From positions 1 to 54,161 of the IMG/VR virus record IMGVR_UViG_3300044732_000562: DNA of 54,161 nt. The stretch is one strand, 5' to 3'. The notes below the pieces were generated by a model, which was not told the origin of the DNA, made no database searches, and saw only the letters and a list, made by a program, of their open reading frames with translations. Shown piece by piece: positions 16,487 through 31,400 of the stretch. Position 1 is the first letter of the stretch. The number at the start of each line of letters is the position of its first letter. Source of the DNA: a virus. A program made the position numbers and the translations under genes.

Positions 16487-19400
16487 ATGGCAACAAGAAT
16501 TAGAACATTAAATTTTCTACCTGAAATATTTAAAACGCCGACTAATAGTCAATTTTTAAATGCAACGTTGGATCAAATAGTAGACCAGCCTAATACTAAA
16601 CGCATAGAAGGCTATATAGGAAGTAGATTTGGTTATGGAGTCAATGCTAAAAATTATTATGTTACTGAACCTACCAAAACAAGAACTGATTATCAACTTG
16701 ATCCGGGTGTAACGTTCCTTAAAAAAGATACTAACACTGCACAAGATTTTATTAGCTACCCGGGTATTATTGATGGATTAGAATTAGAAGGTGGTGTTGT
16801 TAATGATAACAACAGATTATTCACAAGTCAATTCTATTCATGGGATAGTTTTACTAACCTAGATAAAATTATTAATTTTAATCAATACTATTGGATACCT
16901 GAAGGTCCTGAAGCGGTAACTGTTAGTACTGATACTGTTTATAATGCTACTGATTATATTGTTGTAAGTAACCCTAATGGTTACCTTATAACAGCAGATG
17001 GTCAAGCACAGGGTTCTACTAACCCATCATTAACTTTATTGCGTGGTGGTACGTATAGATTCAGTGTTAATCAAAATAGTCAATTTTGGATTCAAGGCGC
17101 ACCGGGTGTAACCGGATTTGATCCTACACAACTTAATGTACAAACACGTGATGTATTAGGTGTTGACAATAACGGAGCAGAAGTGGGTATTGTAACATTT
17201 ACTGTACCTTTTAAAAATGCTCAAGATCAATATATTTTTCCCGGTAATAACAGGGTAGATGTAGTATCAACATTAACATATGATGAAGTTAACGGTGTAT
17301 TAGTAAGTAGCTTAGAAAACGGCATAGATGGTATTACTTCACTTGAAGGTCTTACATTAATGTTCTATAATACCGGTGTACAATCATTAGTTGATGCCGG
17401 CTCATTTGAAGTTGGTAGCACTTACACTATAGATACACTTGGTACTACTGATTTTACGTTAATTGGTGCAACTTCTAACACAGTAGGTGAATCATTTATT
17501 GCGACTGGTGTTGGTACAGGCACTGGAGCTGCAATTGTATTAACTGGATATATATCAAAATTCTTTGATACTACAACCTATGATGAAGAAACACCAAGTT
17601 CAGGGACACAAACAGTTAGTACTAATAGCGGTCCAGTTACATTTCCTGTAGGGGGCGCACCGTATACTCCGCCTGGTGATAGTACAAATTTTGCAAACTC
17701 AGAAGGTGGATATTACACAGATATATCAGCTACTTTTTATACAATTACCTATGAAGGTGATCCAACTGACCCTGTAATTAGATTAGTTAATACCGGTACT
17801 ATTCCTGTTGAAGAAAAAATTACTGCTAATTTTGGTACAGAATGGATTGGTAGAACATTTTATAGAAATACCAGCGACACTGTATCATTAATACCTTATA
17901 TGAGTGCTATACTTGATACTTTATATTATCAAGACGGTACCTCAGGTAATAAAGTAGGACAAATTAGATTAATTTCTAGTAACACTACTAATCGTATTGA
18001 TGTATTAACAGACATTATTGGCAAACAAAACTACACAGCACCAAATGGTGTAGTATTTACTAATGGATTAAAAGTTATATTCTCCGGAGATATATATCCT
18101 TCAAGTTATGAAGGTACTAGATTTTATGTAGAAGGAGTTGGTACTGCAATAGAATTAATTCCAGTGACAGATTTGATAGCACCAGAACCATTTACATCTG
18201 GTACTTATATTCCCTTTGACACAACCCCGTATGACATAGGTAATTATGATATAAATTTATACATACCTGTCACACCAGATTATATTACTATTTCAAGAAA
18301 TAGTATTGATAAAAACGCATGGTCTCGTAGTAATAGATGGTTTCACATTGACGTAATTAATGCAACAGCATCATACAATAGTAATCCGGAATTAATATCC
18401 CTTTATGCTACCTCGGACAATAAAGCTAAACGTCCTATTATTGAATTTTATCCTAATCTACGAATGTTTGATTCGGGTATTATTGGAAAACCACCTATAG
18501 ATTTTATTGATTTTCGCACAACAGATGCTCCTAATCAAGTAGCAGGACAAGAAAATTATTATCCTGACGTTGAAGTCTATACTGGATATAATGCCACTAT
18601 CAACGGTACTACTGGTACTAGCACAACTATTACTATACTTGCAAGTAATGTGTTCTCAAAAACTGGGCCTGGCACATTTCAAATTGGTCAATATATAAAC
18701 GATAGTACAAATATTCTTCCAAGAAATACTCAAATTACTAATATTTCAGGAACAACAACTATAACGTTAACAGTAGAGTGGGAATTTTCGCAAACAATAG
18801 GATCTACTGCAGTGGCATCATTAATTGCCAACGATACTAATAATGACAGTTATGCAGTGTTTGACGGAGCAAGAATTGTTTTTGCAGCCGATGAAAATCT
18901 AAACATACGAAATAAAATATATATTGTTAGATTTTCTACATTAATACCAGGCGATAGTCCAGTAATTACATTAACACAGGCAGATGATGGTCTTGTTTTA
19001 GCAAATGAGCAAACAGTTGCATTCAGAGGATATAATTATCAAGGTATGGATTTTTACTTTGATGGTGTTGATTGGCAAGAAGCTCAACAAAAAACGACAG
19101 TAAATCAACCACCTTTATTTGATATATTTGATGATAACGGAATAAGTTTTGGTGATAGCACCGTTTACATTGGTACATCATTTGCAGGTAATAAACTATT
19201 TGCATATGGTATTGGATCGGGAAATGATGATGCAATATTGGGCTTCCCTTTATTGTATAGTTCTATTGATAATGTAGGTGATATTAGCTTTGACACATCA
19301 CTTAATTCTGCAACATTCAACTATGTCAGTGGTACTACTCCTATTACACAAAAAGTTAACACGGGATATATTTATAATTATTCTGACTTGACAACATCGG

Positions 19401-22400
19401 TAAGACAATTAGGATGGCAAACAGCAGTAGGACCAAGTGTACAATACCAAATATTTGAATTTAACTACTATGCTAATAATCCTGTAACAACATATACATG
19501 TGATATTGCTAAACTAGCAAATACAGATAGTGCATGGCCTACTATACAACTTTTTGTAAACAATAAAATACAATATTCAACCGCCTATACAGTAGAAACC
19601 ACATCGTCACAAACAATCGTAACCTTCACAGTGCCTGACCCATTAGTAGATACTGTAGTTGAAATATTATTATTAAGTGATCAGGTAAGTGAAACTGCAT
19701 ATTATAGTATACCTTCTAATTTAAACAATAACCCATTGAATGCAGATATTACGGTAGTTAATGTAGGTGATATTCGTGGTCAATATCAGAGTAGCTTTTA
19801 CAATAATCCAAACACAACTGGTGATGTATTTGGTGCAAACAATTACCGTGATTTAGGTAATATGGTACCATATGGTAATAAGATTATTCAGAATAGCGCA
19901 AGTTTAGTGTTACCTGGTGCATTTTTACGTAAACAGAGTCATAATCTATTCAATGCGTTATTATATAACAGTAGAGAATACATTACTTTTAAAACTTTAT
20001 TAATTGATACAGTTAATTCTACTGATTTTAGTACAAGATTATCTCCTTCAACTATGTTAGATGATGCATTAGATAAAATTACTGCTTCAAAAACAGATAG
20101 TAATAGTTTCTTTTGGAGTGATATGTTGCCATCAAAAGCGGCATATATCACCAATACATACAGTTTTGCAAATGCATTAGATATAAGTATATATCCATTA
20201 AGTAAAGTATATAATTTTGCTACGGCTAATTATAATAGTGTATTGGTTTACTTAACTAATACATCCGGAATAATTAGTCAATTAATACGCGGAGTTGATT
20301 ATACAGTAAGTACAGATACACCATCATTAACTGTCACATTAGATTTGGATCCAGGTGATCAAATCACTATTAAAGAATATAATCAAACATATGGTAGTTA
20401 TGTTCCAAATACTCCTACTAAATTAGGTTTATATCCATCAACTATACCCGCAGTTGTATTAGATTCTGCTTACGCTCAACCAACATATTTTATTGTAGGG
20501 CATGATGGTTCATATAATAAACTATATGGTGATTACATTAACGGCATATTAATTGATTTTAGAGACCAAGTATTGTTTGAGTATGAGAAACGTGTATACA
20601 ATAACTTAAAATTAAGTAATGTTATTCCTGTACAAGAATATGAAGTATTACCAGGGTTCTTTAGAGAGACTGATTATAGTTATGACGAAATTTTACAGAT
20701 TTACTCATCTAGCTTTTTAGATTGGGTAGGACAAAATAGAATCAATTACAAAACTCAGTTCTATAATGCCAATAATGAATATACCTATAATTATAATCAA
20801 ACTGGTAACAAGATAAACCAACAAGTTATTCTACAGGGGTATTGGAGAGGTATATATGAATATTTCTATGATACTAGTAATCCAGATACTAGTCCATGGG
20901 AAATGTTAGGCTTTACTGACCAACCATCATGGTGGGCAACACGTTATGGTTCTGCTCCGTATACTAGCGATAACTTAGTTTTGTGGAATGATTTGGCACA
21001 GGGTATTGATTGGAATAATGGTAATCCAATTGTTATTACCCAAGCAATTCGTCCAGAATTATTACAAGTATTACCAGTAGATAGTCAGGGTAATTTAGTA
21101 TCACCCTTTGTTTCTATTGTAGGTAATTATAGCAACAACACACTTAACCGTGATTGGGTAGTCGGTGATGTTGGCCCTGCAGAATTTAGTTATCGTAGAA
21201 GTAGTAGTTGGCCATTTGATTTAATGCGTATACTAGCATTAACAAAGCCGGCTAACTTCTTTAATTTAGGAGTTGATGTTGATAATTACAAATACAACGA
21301 AGAATTTAATCAGTATTTGGTAAATAATCGTAGTCATTTAATAATAAGTGATGTACAAATTTACGGCAACGGTATTGCTAAAACAAGTTATATTAATTGG
21401 GTAGTTGATTATGAAAAACAAGTAGGCATTGATGCAACTAATAATGTTAGTGATTTATTAAACAACATTGATGTTAGATTAGTTTATAGACTTGCTGGCT
21501 TTAGTGATAAAAACTTATTAAAGTTTTATGTTGAAAAATCTACAGCAAATAGCAATAACAGTAGTTTATTAATTCCTGATGAAAGCTATCAGGTATTGCT
21601 ATATGATAACCAACCCTTTGACCGTATTACATACAGTGGCGTAGTAATACAATTAACAAATAACGGTTATTATAAAGTATATGGTAATAGTCAAACTAAT
21701 GCATATTTTAAAATATTACTACCTAAAATAAATGGAAATTATGACAGAGTATCAGTTCAGGGATTGAGTGTTCAGTTAGCTAAAGATTATTATACAACTC
21801 CAACAGTTGTATCGTATGGTACTGAATTTTATACTATACAAGAAGTAGCGCAGTTCTTAGAAGGATATGGCAGATATTTGGCAAGTCAAGGTGTATTGTT
21901 TGACCAAATTGAATCTGGGTTAGAAGTTAGTTGGAGACAAATGGTTGCCGAATACTTATATTGGGCGCAAACAGGATGGGAGTCTGGAAGTATTGTTAAC
22001 ATCAATCCAGCCGCTACTCTAATTTCTATTAATAAAGATAGTTATATTGTACAACCATTAACATTACAGAGACAAAATTTTGTACTAAATCAAAACTTAT
22101 ATCCAATACAAAGTACTGATTTGAGTATTATACGTGACGGTACTGCATTCACAGCACAACCATTAAACCAAGGTGATACTATTGCCTATGGACAATTTAA
22201 TATTAGTAATTTTGAACATGGTATTGTTTTTGACAACGTTACTGTATTTGACGATGTAATTTATAATTTAGCAACAGGATTAAGACAAAGCCGCATTACT
22301 GTACGAGGAACAAAAACTGCAGAATGGAACGGTACTATTGATGCTCAAGGATTTATTTTAAATCAAGATAACATACTTGATTGGGATAAAACAGTAAAAT

Positions 22401-25400
22401 ATACAACAGGTAGCATAGTTAAATATAAAAACAAATATTGGATTGCTACTACTATTATACAACCTAAACAATTGTTTGAGGAACGTGAGTGGAAGCAAAC
22501 AGATTACAACGAAATACAAAAAGGTTTGTTACCAAATACAAGCACACGTTCGTTTGAAAGCACAATTTATTATGATGTAAATCGTGCTAATTTAGAAAAT
22601 GATGCAGACCTATTAAGTTTTAGTTTGATTGGTTATCGTCCACGTGATTATCTAGCACTTGCAGATTTGACTGATATTACACAAATTAATGTTTATAAAA
22701 ACTTTATTAAAAACAAAGGAACATTAAATGCAGCCAGTGCATTTAAGGGAGCTAATTTACCACAGGGTGGTATTGATTATGATATATATGAAAACTGGGC
22801 TATCAAGTCAGGTGAATTTGGCGGTGTATTGAATAGCAACTTTATTGATTTTAAATTAAATCAATCACTATTAACAGGCAATCCAAGTATTGTTGGGTTG
22901 ACTAACGGAATATCTACTGATGGAGTACAACAAGAAGTACCATTATATAGTTTATATAATTATGGACGTCCGGTAAATAGTACAGACGTACTGCCATTAT
23001 TACCTACTAATACCCCTTCGTATTTGTTACCAGATGCAGGCTATGCTAACTTTAATGATATGCGTATTGCGGCATACTATTATACTAATTTACCAACTAG
23101 CACATCACCACGCGGTGTGTTGACACCTTTATCACAATTATATGTAGGGCAATATATTTGGTTAGCCGATTATCAAGGTACTTGGCAAGTAATGACCCCG
23201 GTTAGTTTAGGTCAAGTAATATTTGCAAAAAACAATTTAAATGGCACTGCTACCATAACATTTAATAATCCTCATGGATTGACAAAATATCAACCATTTG
23301 CAGTTGTTAACTTTAATGATAGTTTAAACGGATATTATATAGTTAATACAGTAATTGATTTGAATAGTGTATTGGTTAATGTAACATTGGCTCCGTCAAT
23401 CACTTCTATATTTGGTCAGGGTATTGGATTTAAATTCCAATCTCAACGTGTAGCGACTCCTAATGATATTATTGATTTACCTTTATTGAACACAGAATTT
23501 GTTAAAACCAAAGTTTGGGTAGATACAAATAATGATGGCGATTGGGCAGTATATCGCAAAAGTATTAATTACGGCTATGATTCAGAATTAATTAAAAACG
23601 GTTCTGAAACGTTTGGTAGTGCAGTAGCGTATACTGACACCTTGGGTTATTTAATTGGTGATGCCGACGCAGGAGTTGCATACCGTTATTCATATAATAC
23701 ACTATTTGATAGATATGAGTTGCTACAAACAATTACATCATCATCTTCATTTGGTACAACTATTGCTTATGCAAATGATATATTTGTTATATCACAACCT
23801 ACAGGTACTCCTGCAGTTTATGTTTATCAATTAGTAGTTAGTATAACAGTTGATGAATTACAGTCATTACAATCTGCTATAGCTGCTCCAGTTGGTGTAA
23901 CTGAGTGGGGTAAAGCAATTGCTATCTCCGGCGACGCTAATTGGTTATATATATCAGCAGTAACATCGTCTACTAGTTTAGTATATGTGTATCGTTATTC
24001 AACTATCACAGAAGAATATGAATACTCTACAACTATTAATTTGGGCTTAACAAATGATGATAACTTTGGTTACTCTATTGCAACAGATTATTATGGTGAC
24101 ACAGTAGTAATCGGTACACCTGATAAAAACTATGATGGTTCAATTGAAAACTGGGGCTACACATATGTATACGATAGAACCGTACAAAATGTTGAATCAC
24201 AATTTACAAGTTTGCCAGATGTCCCGCAAACGTTTACATTAGCTTGGACACCTACTACAGTAACACAAACTGCTACTGCTATAGACGGATCAACTGAAAG
24301 AATTACTGTAACTAGTTCAGCTGGTTTTAGTGTAGGAGATCCTGTTGTTTTCTCTACTGGCACTAATGCAGGATATTTTGCAATAGGAGAAACGTATACA
24401 ATAACATCTGTTGGCACTACTAATTTTGTAGCAATAGGTGCATCCGCTAACACAATTGGTCAAACTTTTGTAGCTACCGGTGCCGGAACAGGAACAGGTA
24501 CAGCTAATTCAACCGGACTATTATCTAGTGGAGCAATTTCCGCTAATACAGTGTATTATATACTTGATAAACCAACAGGCACTACATTTAGAATCACAAC
24601 ATCTAGAGGTTCAGTAGTTCCTATTAATTTAACATCTTCTACCGGTAGCATGACATGCTCAATACAAATAACACCATTATTAATTACTGTTAATGGTACT
24701 ATAATTACTGATAACAATTATGCAGTTATAGATTCAACATTATATGTATACAGCTCATTAAATGCAGGTGATATCATCAATGTAAGTGGTAACAACTTTG
24801 TATTATGTCAAACTCTTACTACTGAAACAACACCTAAAATTGGTGTACAGTTTGGTAATAGTGTTGACACAAACACCTATGCTACTGAAATATTAGTTGG
24901 AGCTCCTTTTGAATTAAACAGTCAAAATCAAGAAGGTGCGGTCTATCGCTACACTAACGGTGGTGGCAAGTACGGTATGATTATTGGTACATCAGATTGT
25001 GCAATTACCACTACTAGGATTATTTTAATTAATGGTTATATAGTAACATTAACTGCAGGCAATGCATCAACCGTTGCTAATATAATTAATCAAGCAAATA
25101 TTACTAATGTACAAGCATCTGAGCAATTAGATAATTTAGGGATCCCTACAGGCAAGTTAATTATTAGCTTAATAAATACTGCATTGGCATCAGTTAATGA
25201 TAAACTTAATGTTACTGTATTGAATACATCTACGTGGGCAGAATTAGGATTTAATACTTATACACAAACACAAATTATTACCGACCCACATATACAAGGT
25301 ACTACTCAGTTTGGTAATGTGGTTAAATTCAATGAATTTAATTCATTCGTAGTAAGTGCACCAACAGCAACCCGTTATCAAGCGACAACATTTGATTCTA

Positions 25401-28400
25401 CCGATGACGAAGATTATGACAATGACACACTGTTTGACAACAATGCTACACAATGGGTTGATACTTATAGAAATGCTGGTGCGGTATACATGTTTGACTA
25501 CCTGTCAGTATATAATGAATCGTTAGCAAATTGTGGTAATTTTGTATATGCACAGAGTACTAATGATATTAATGAAACATATGGCAGTCAGCCAATGTTT
25601 GGACATGCAATAGATTTTAACGCATCACATGTAGTTATCGGGACACCTAACTTTAAACCAGATACTATTGCAGGACAACTTATAACATATATTAATGCTA
25701 CAGGTACCCCTGATTGGAGTGTGTATAGAAATTCAAACCCGGTTGTTGATACCAATAGAATTCAAAACATACAATTATATAGTGCAATTACCAATAACAC
25801 ATTAGACAATTTAGATTATATTGACCCATTGCAAGGTAAAATATTAGGATCTGTACGTCAAAATATTGATGTGATATCTAATGTTGATCCAGCTGGTTAT
25901 AATAGTCCTAATATTAATAAGGGTGCAATGGTTTGGGGAGCAGTACAAATTGGACAAATATGGTTTAATACAAGTACTACACGATTTGTAAATTACCATC
26001 AAAATGATATAGTATATGATAGCAAATGGTGGGGTCAAGTATTCCCAGGAAGTGATGTAACAGTATACAGTTGGATAACAAGTGATGTTCCTCCTATAAG
26101 TTATGCTGGTCCAGGCACTGTGTTTGATGTAGAGTCATATGCAATTGAATACACCTTAAATGCTTCCGGTGTACTGACTCCAGTGTATTACTATTGGGTT
26201 AGAAATACTAATATTATATTCACTAAAACAGGAAAAACTTTAGCAGATAGTATTATTCAATCATATATTGCTTCTCCTATTAACTCTGGGATTAGTTATT
26301 TTGCACCACTAGAACAAGATATATATGGATTATATAATTGCGGTGATAATATCAATGCAAATGATACCGTATTACATATTGGTTTTTCAACCGGAACTAA
26401 TGATGATGTTTCACATAGTTTATATAACTTAATTCGTACTAACTATGCGGATGACTTCTTACCAGGATTACCTACTACTAATGGATTGGATGTTCCTGAA
26501 TCGTTGTATGATAGAATGTTAGATAGTTTGTGCGGAGTAGATGAATCAGGCGGTGTTGTTCCTGATCCGTATCTACCGAAACCAGTACAATACGGTATCT
26601 ATGCTAGACCAAGACAAAGTTTCTTTGTTAATAGATTTTTAGCATTGAAAAATTATTTGACATACGCTAATGATGTATTAGCACAATATCCTATTACCGA
26701 AACAAGAAATGCTAGTTTCTTAAATACACAAAACCCAACAATTATAGAAACCATTGTTGCAGGTAATTGTCAAGCCAATGTAACATATACTATTGTAACT
26801 GTAGGAGATGTAAACTGGACTAGTATAGGCGCCGCAAGTAATACTGCAGGTATCACGTTTATTGCTACTGGACCAGCAACCGGCTCTAGTAGAAATACAG
26901 GTACTGCATCATTCTTAGCATTTGCTGAAGGTGCTAAGTATAATACAACCGATTATTGGAATTATATTAATTGGTGGGCTACTGGATATGATAATAACAC
27001 CAAATCAGCACTACAGGTTCCTATCTATGCTGATTTAGCAACAATAGATGCAACGCCAGGATTAATTGTAACTGTCACTACTAATGGTGATGGTAAATCT
27101 GAAGTCTATGTTTATACTAATTTAAATATGTGGGAACGTATAGGTCTACAAGATGGCACTATTGAGTTTAGTAGTGACTTGTGGGATTATTCAACTGCTA
27201 GATTAGGATTCGGAGATAATTTCTTTGACACCACTCCGTATGATACATATCCATCGCAGGAAACTCGTAGTATTGTAAGAGCATTAAATGAAGAAATTTA
27301 TACCAATGAGTTATTGCTTTATAGAAACAAAAGTTTAGTATTATTATTTGAATATATTCAAAGTGAAACAATTGAATCACAAAATTATTTACCGTGGTTA
27401 AATAAAACATCGTTTATTGATGTTGGCCATACTATACGTGAATTATTACCACTAGAAGTATTCCGATCAGATAATCAAGATTTCTTGGCAGGATATATTA
27501 ATGAAGTTAAACCTTATCATGTAGTTATTAAAGAGTTCTTATTTAAATATACAGGTTCTGAATTATATGCAGGGACTATTACTGATTTTGATTTACCGTC
27601 ACAATATAATACTGACGTACAACAATTTATTACTCCTGAATTAGTATATAGTAATCCAAGTGCAATTAATCAATATCTACCCACTGACCCTATATGGCAA
27701 ACCAGTGCGTATAAAGAATGGTTTAATAATTACGGACTAAGTATTACCGGAGTTAATGATTATCAAATCACTGTATTAGCATCTTATATTTCATTGAATT
27801 CTGGATCATTTGCCGTAGATAATGCATATGGATTCCCCATTAATGGAACTATATTAATAGGTGACGAATTAATAGGATATGCAGGAGTTGACCGTTCAAA
27901 TAATACATTATTTGGCTTAACACGCGGTGTTGATGGTACACCAATTTCTGTACATATTCCGGGAGAAATTATAACAATTGATTTACCAGCGGTATTGTTA
28001 TTAAATGGCGGCCGTGCATATAATGAGCCACCTAGAATAACAGCATACATTGATACGTCAATATATCCGGAACCAAGAAGACCTGCAATATTACAAGCCG
28101 TAATGAATTTAGATTCTATATTACGTATTGATGTTATTGATCCGGGTGATGGTTATGTAGTGTTACCAGAAATTGTCATTGACCCTTCTATAGGATTACC
28201 GTTTACCTCAACCGATGTTGACACTTTCACTAATACAATAATATTACCGTTACCCTTATTACAAACTGGTGATTTAATAAAATATACTATAGGTACTGAT
28301 ACAACTGCAGTAGGTGGATTAGAAGTTAATCAATATTACTATGTTAATGTACTTGAATCAACTCCAACATTTAATATTGCATTATATACAACGTATAGAG

Positions 28401-31400
28401 ATGCAATCAATGATACCGACCGAGTTGTATTGTATACTACTGGTACTGGTTCTAATAACTTGTTAAGTATTAGTGCAAGAGCTAGCTGTGTGTCAACTGC
28501 AGTTCCAATTAGAGAAAATAAAATAGCATTGAGATTTGATAGAACAAGTTATACTTCAGAATTATCTGATTGGCAAAGTGGACAATTCTATGGCAGTTTT
28601 TATGCAGGATTGTACAACAATTCAGTAAGAATATCTAGTTCAAGTATAACATTAGAATCTACTCAACCATCAATTGATACTATCTTAGCTAGTGCCCAGG
28701 GTGCAGTGTTTGAAATAGAAGGTGTTACTAATGACCAAACTTTAAATTGGAGCTCACGTACAAGAAATGTAGTATCAACTACAGGAGGAACTAGTGATAT
28801 AATTACTATTGCTCCTTCAACCGGTGGTGCTCCTGATGAAGGTGGTGTTGGTCCTACAACTGGTTTCTATGTTGATATGCCAATTAAATTTCAGGGTGCA
28901 GTAGGCAATAGTTTATTAGTTAATGGTACAACATACTATGTAAAAACCATATTGAATGATACTGATATTACTATATCTGCCGCAATCGGTGGAGGCACAT
29001 TTAATTTAAATACTGCTACAATTAGTTCTGCTGGCCTATTGTTATACGTAGGTGAAGTTACTAATACTGCAGTTGTTACATTATTCTATCCTGGCATATT
29101 AAATACCACTAATACCACTGCAGTAACAAATACAATAACAATTCCGTTAACGGGATCTGGTTTAGGAGGTACTACTGGATTCTATACTAATTTACCAATA
29201 TTCTTTACAGGTAGTGTATTTGGTGGAATCATAGAAAATGAAGAATACTATGTGACTACAGTAGTTAATAGTACCACATTTACTATGTCTACAGTGCAGG
29301 ACCCGTTAATTATTAATGTAACAGGCGTGATTGCAAGTACTGATTATATCACGTGTACCGGTACATTGGGCTTATCAATTAATGACCCAATAATATTTAC
29401 TGACATGGTGATTAGTGGCTCAGTAGTTTCAGATTTTGGTAATTTAATTAGTGGTACAACTTATTATGTACGTGCGGTAATTGATAGTAATAATTTTCAA
29501 GTTTCTACTGTAATTAATGGAGGAGCATTTAATCTTGGCCCTAGTAATGTAACCGGCACATGTTTAGGTACAGACCAAAAGAACATTGTCCAACTGACAA
29601 CTGCGACAGGATCAATGATTTGCAATGTCGGTTTACCGGTTAGCCCAGGACAAATTACAGGACAACAGTTTACATTCTACCCAACATCTTCTACATATAC
29701 AGGATTAATTGGAACTGACAGTAATCTACTAGTACGTACTATAGATAATGCATTAGCTAACGGTGATTATTTAAGTGTAACTACTACCAGTGGTGGATTA
29801 ACTAACATATACAATAACATGCCAGTAGAATTTGCTAGTAATTACGGCGGATTGACTGGTGGAACTACTTATTGGATTGTAGCAAATGGGATAGTAGAAA
29901 CTACAGTAACCTCTACTAGCGCAGGCAATGTATTAACTTGTACAAGTACAGCGGGATTCTATAATGAAATGCCTGTAACATTTACTGGTACTGGTTTAGG
30001 AGGTGTAGTTTTAGACACAACCTATTATATAATAGATACAATCGTATCACCAATTACTAGTACTCAATTTAAAATATCTAATGTTCCTGGAGGAACTGAA
30101 GTTGATTTAACCGGTGAAAACGGTACAATGGGTATTACAGGACAACCTTATATTAAAGTATCAGCAAGTTTAGGGGGCGGGGAATTCCCATTAACAGATA
30201 CGTCAGCTAATGTAACAATGACACAGGCACCTACATTAGTTCCTGAATTTGATGTAAGTTGGGTTTTAGGTGGTTATAGCGTAAATATTGCAGATGCTGG
30301 AGAAGGGTATGCTATTAATAATACTATAACTATATTAGGAACTGCATTAGCCGGTACTACTCCTGCAAATGATTTAGTAATGACTGTCAATACGATAGAT
30401 ACTAATGGAGAAATATTATCAGTAATTTGCGCTGGTACTCCAAATGAAACTGTTGAACAATATTACTTAAAAGTTATATCTGCTACAGAGTGTGAAGTAT
30501 ACAGTGATCCTTTATTACAGATTCCAGTTAGTGGAATAGATTTCCCATACACTGCAGGTGATTATACGTTATTACCAGAACCATTCTATTTCAATCAGAG
30601 TATTGTCAAATATAATAACAGAGTTTATCAATGTATTGTAAGTAATAATGATACTGAGTTTATATTTGGTAAATGGGAATTATTATCTAGCGATAGCAGA
30701 AAATTAAATGCGTTAGACAGAATTATGGGTTACTATCAACCAACAGCTAATATGCCTGGATTAGATTTAACTCAATTAGTAGAAGGTATAACTTATCCAA
30801 ATAGCACATACCAAGGTAATGCATTCCCGCCAGCAGACGAATACACATTAGATACTATATTACAGGACCAAGCATTTAGTCCAGTAGAAGTAGATACTGC
30901 TTCAATATTATTTGATGGAGTTACTTATATTGGCTCTGCTAATACGCCTACATATTCATTAATTATTAATAGTGTTAATGGTACATCGTGGCCTTCTAAT
31001 AAATTATCAGAACAACCGGTAGGATTATCTGACATTGGTTATTTTAATGGAAAATATATAATAACTTCTACTAACACGGCAACTCCTATCTTTATTAGTA
31101 CTGACGGAGAATCTTGGGCTACTACTGGCTTAGTTGACGGTACGGTATCTATAGATAGTACACAATTATATAGTGTTTCATACTTAAACGGAAAATATAT
31201 TGCTACTGGTAATAATATTGTATCTAGTACCGATGGATATAATTGGATAGAAGTATATAATTTTTACGGTTCTATTTTATACGGTATTTCAGGTATAACT
31301 ATCAATAACTTTAATGGATTTGTGGCAGTAGGATATGGTCCGGACTACAGCGTAATACCAACAATAACTCAAAGCGTTGTGTTAAATAGCCTAGATGGAA

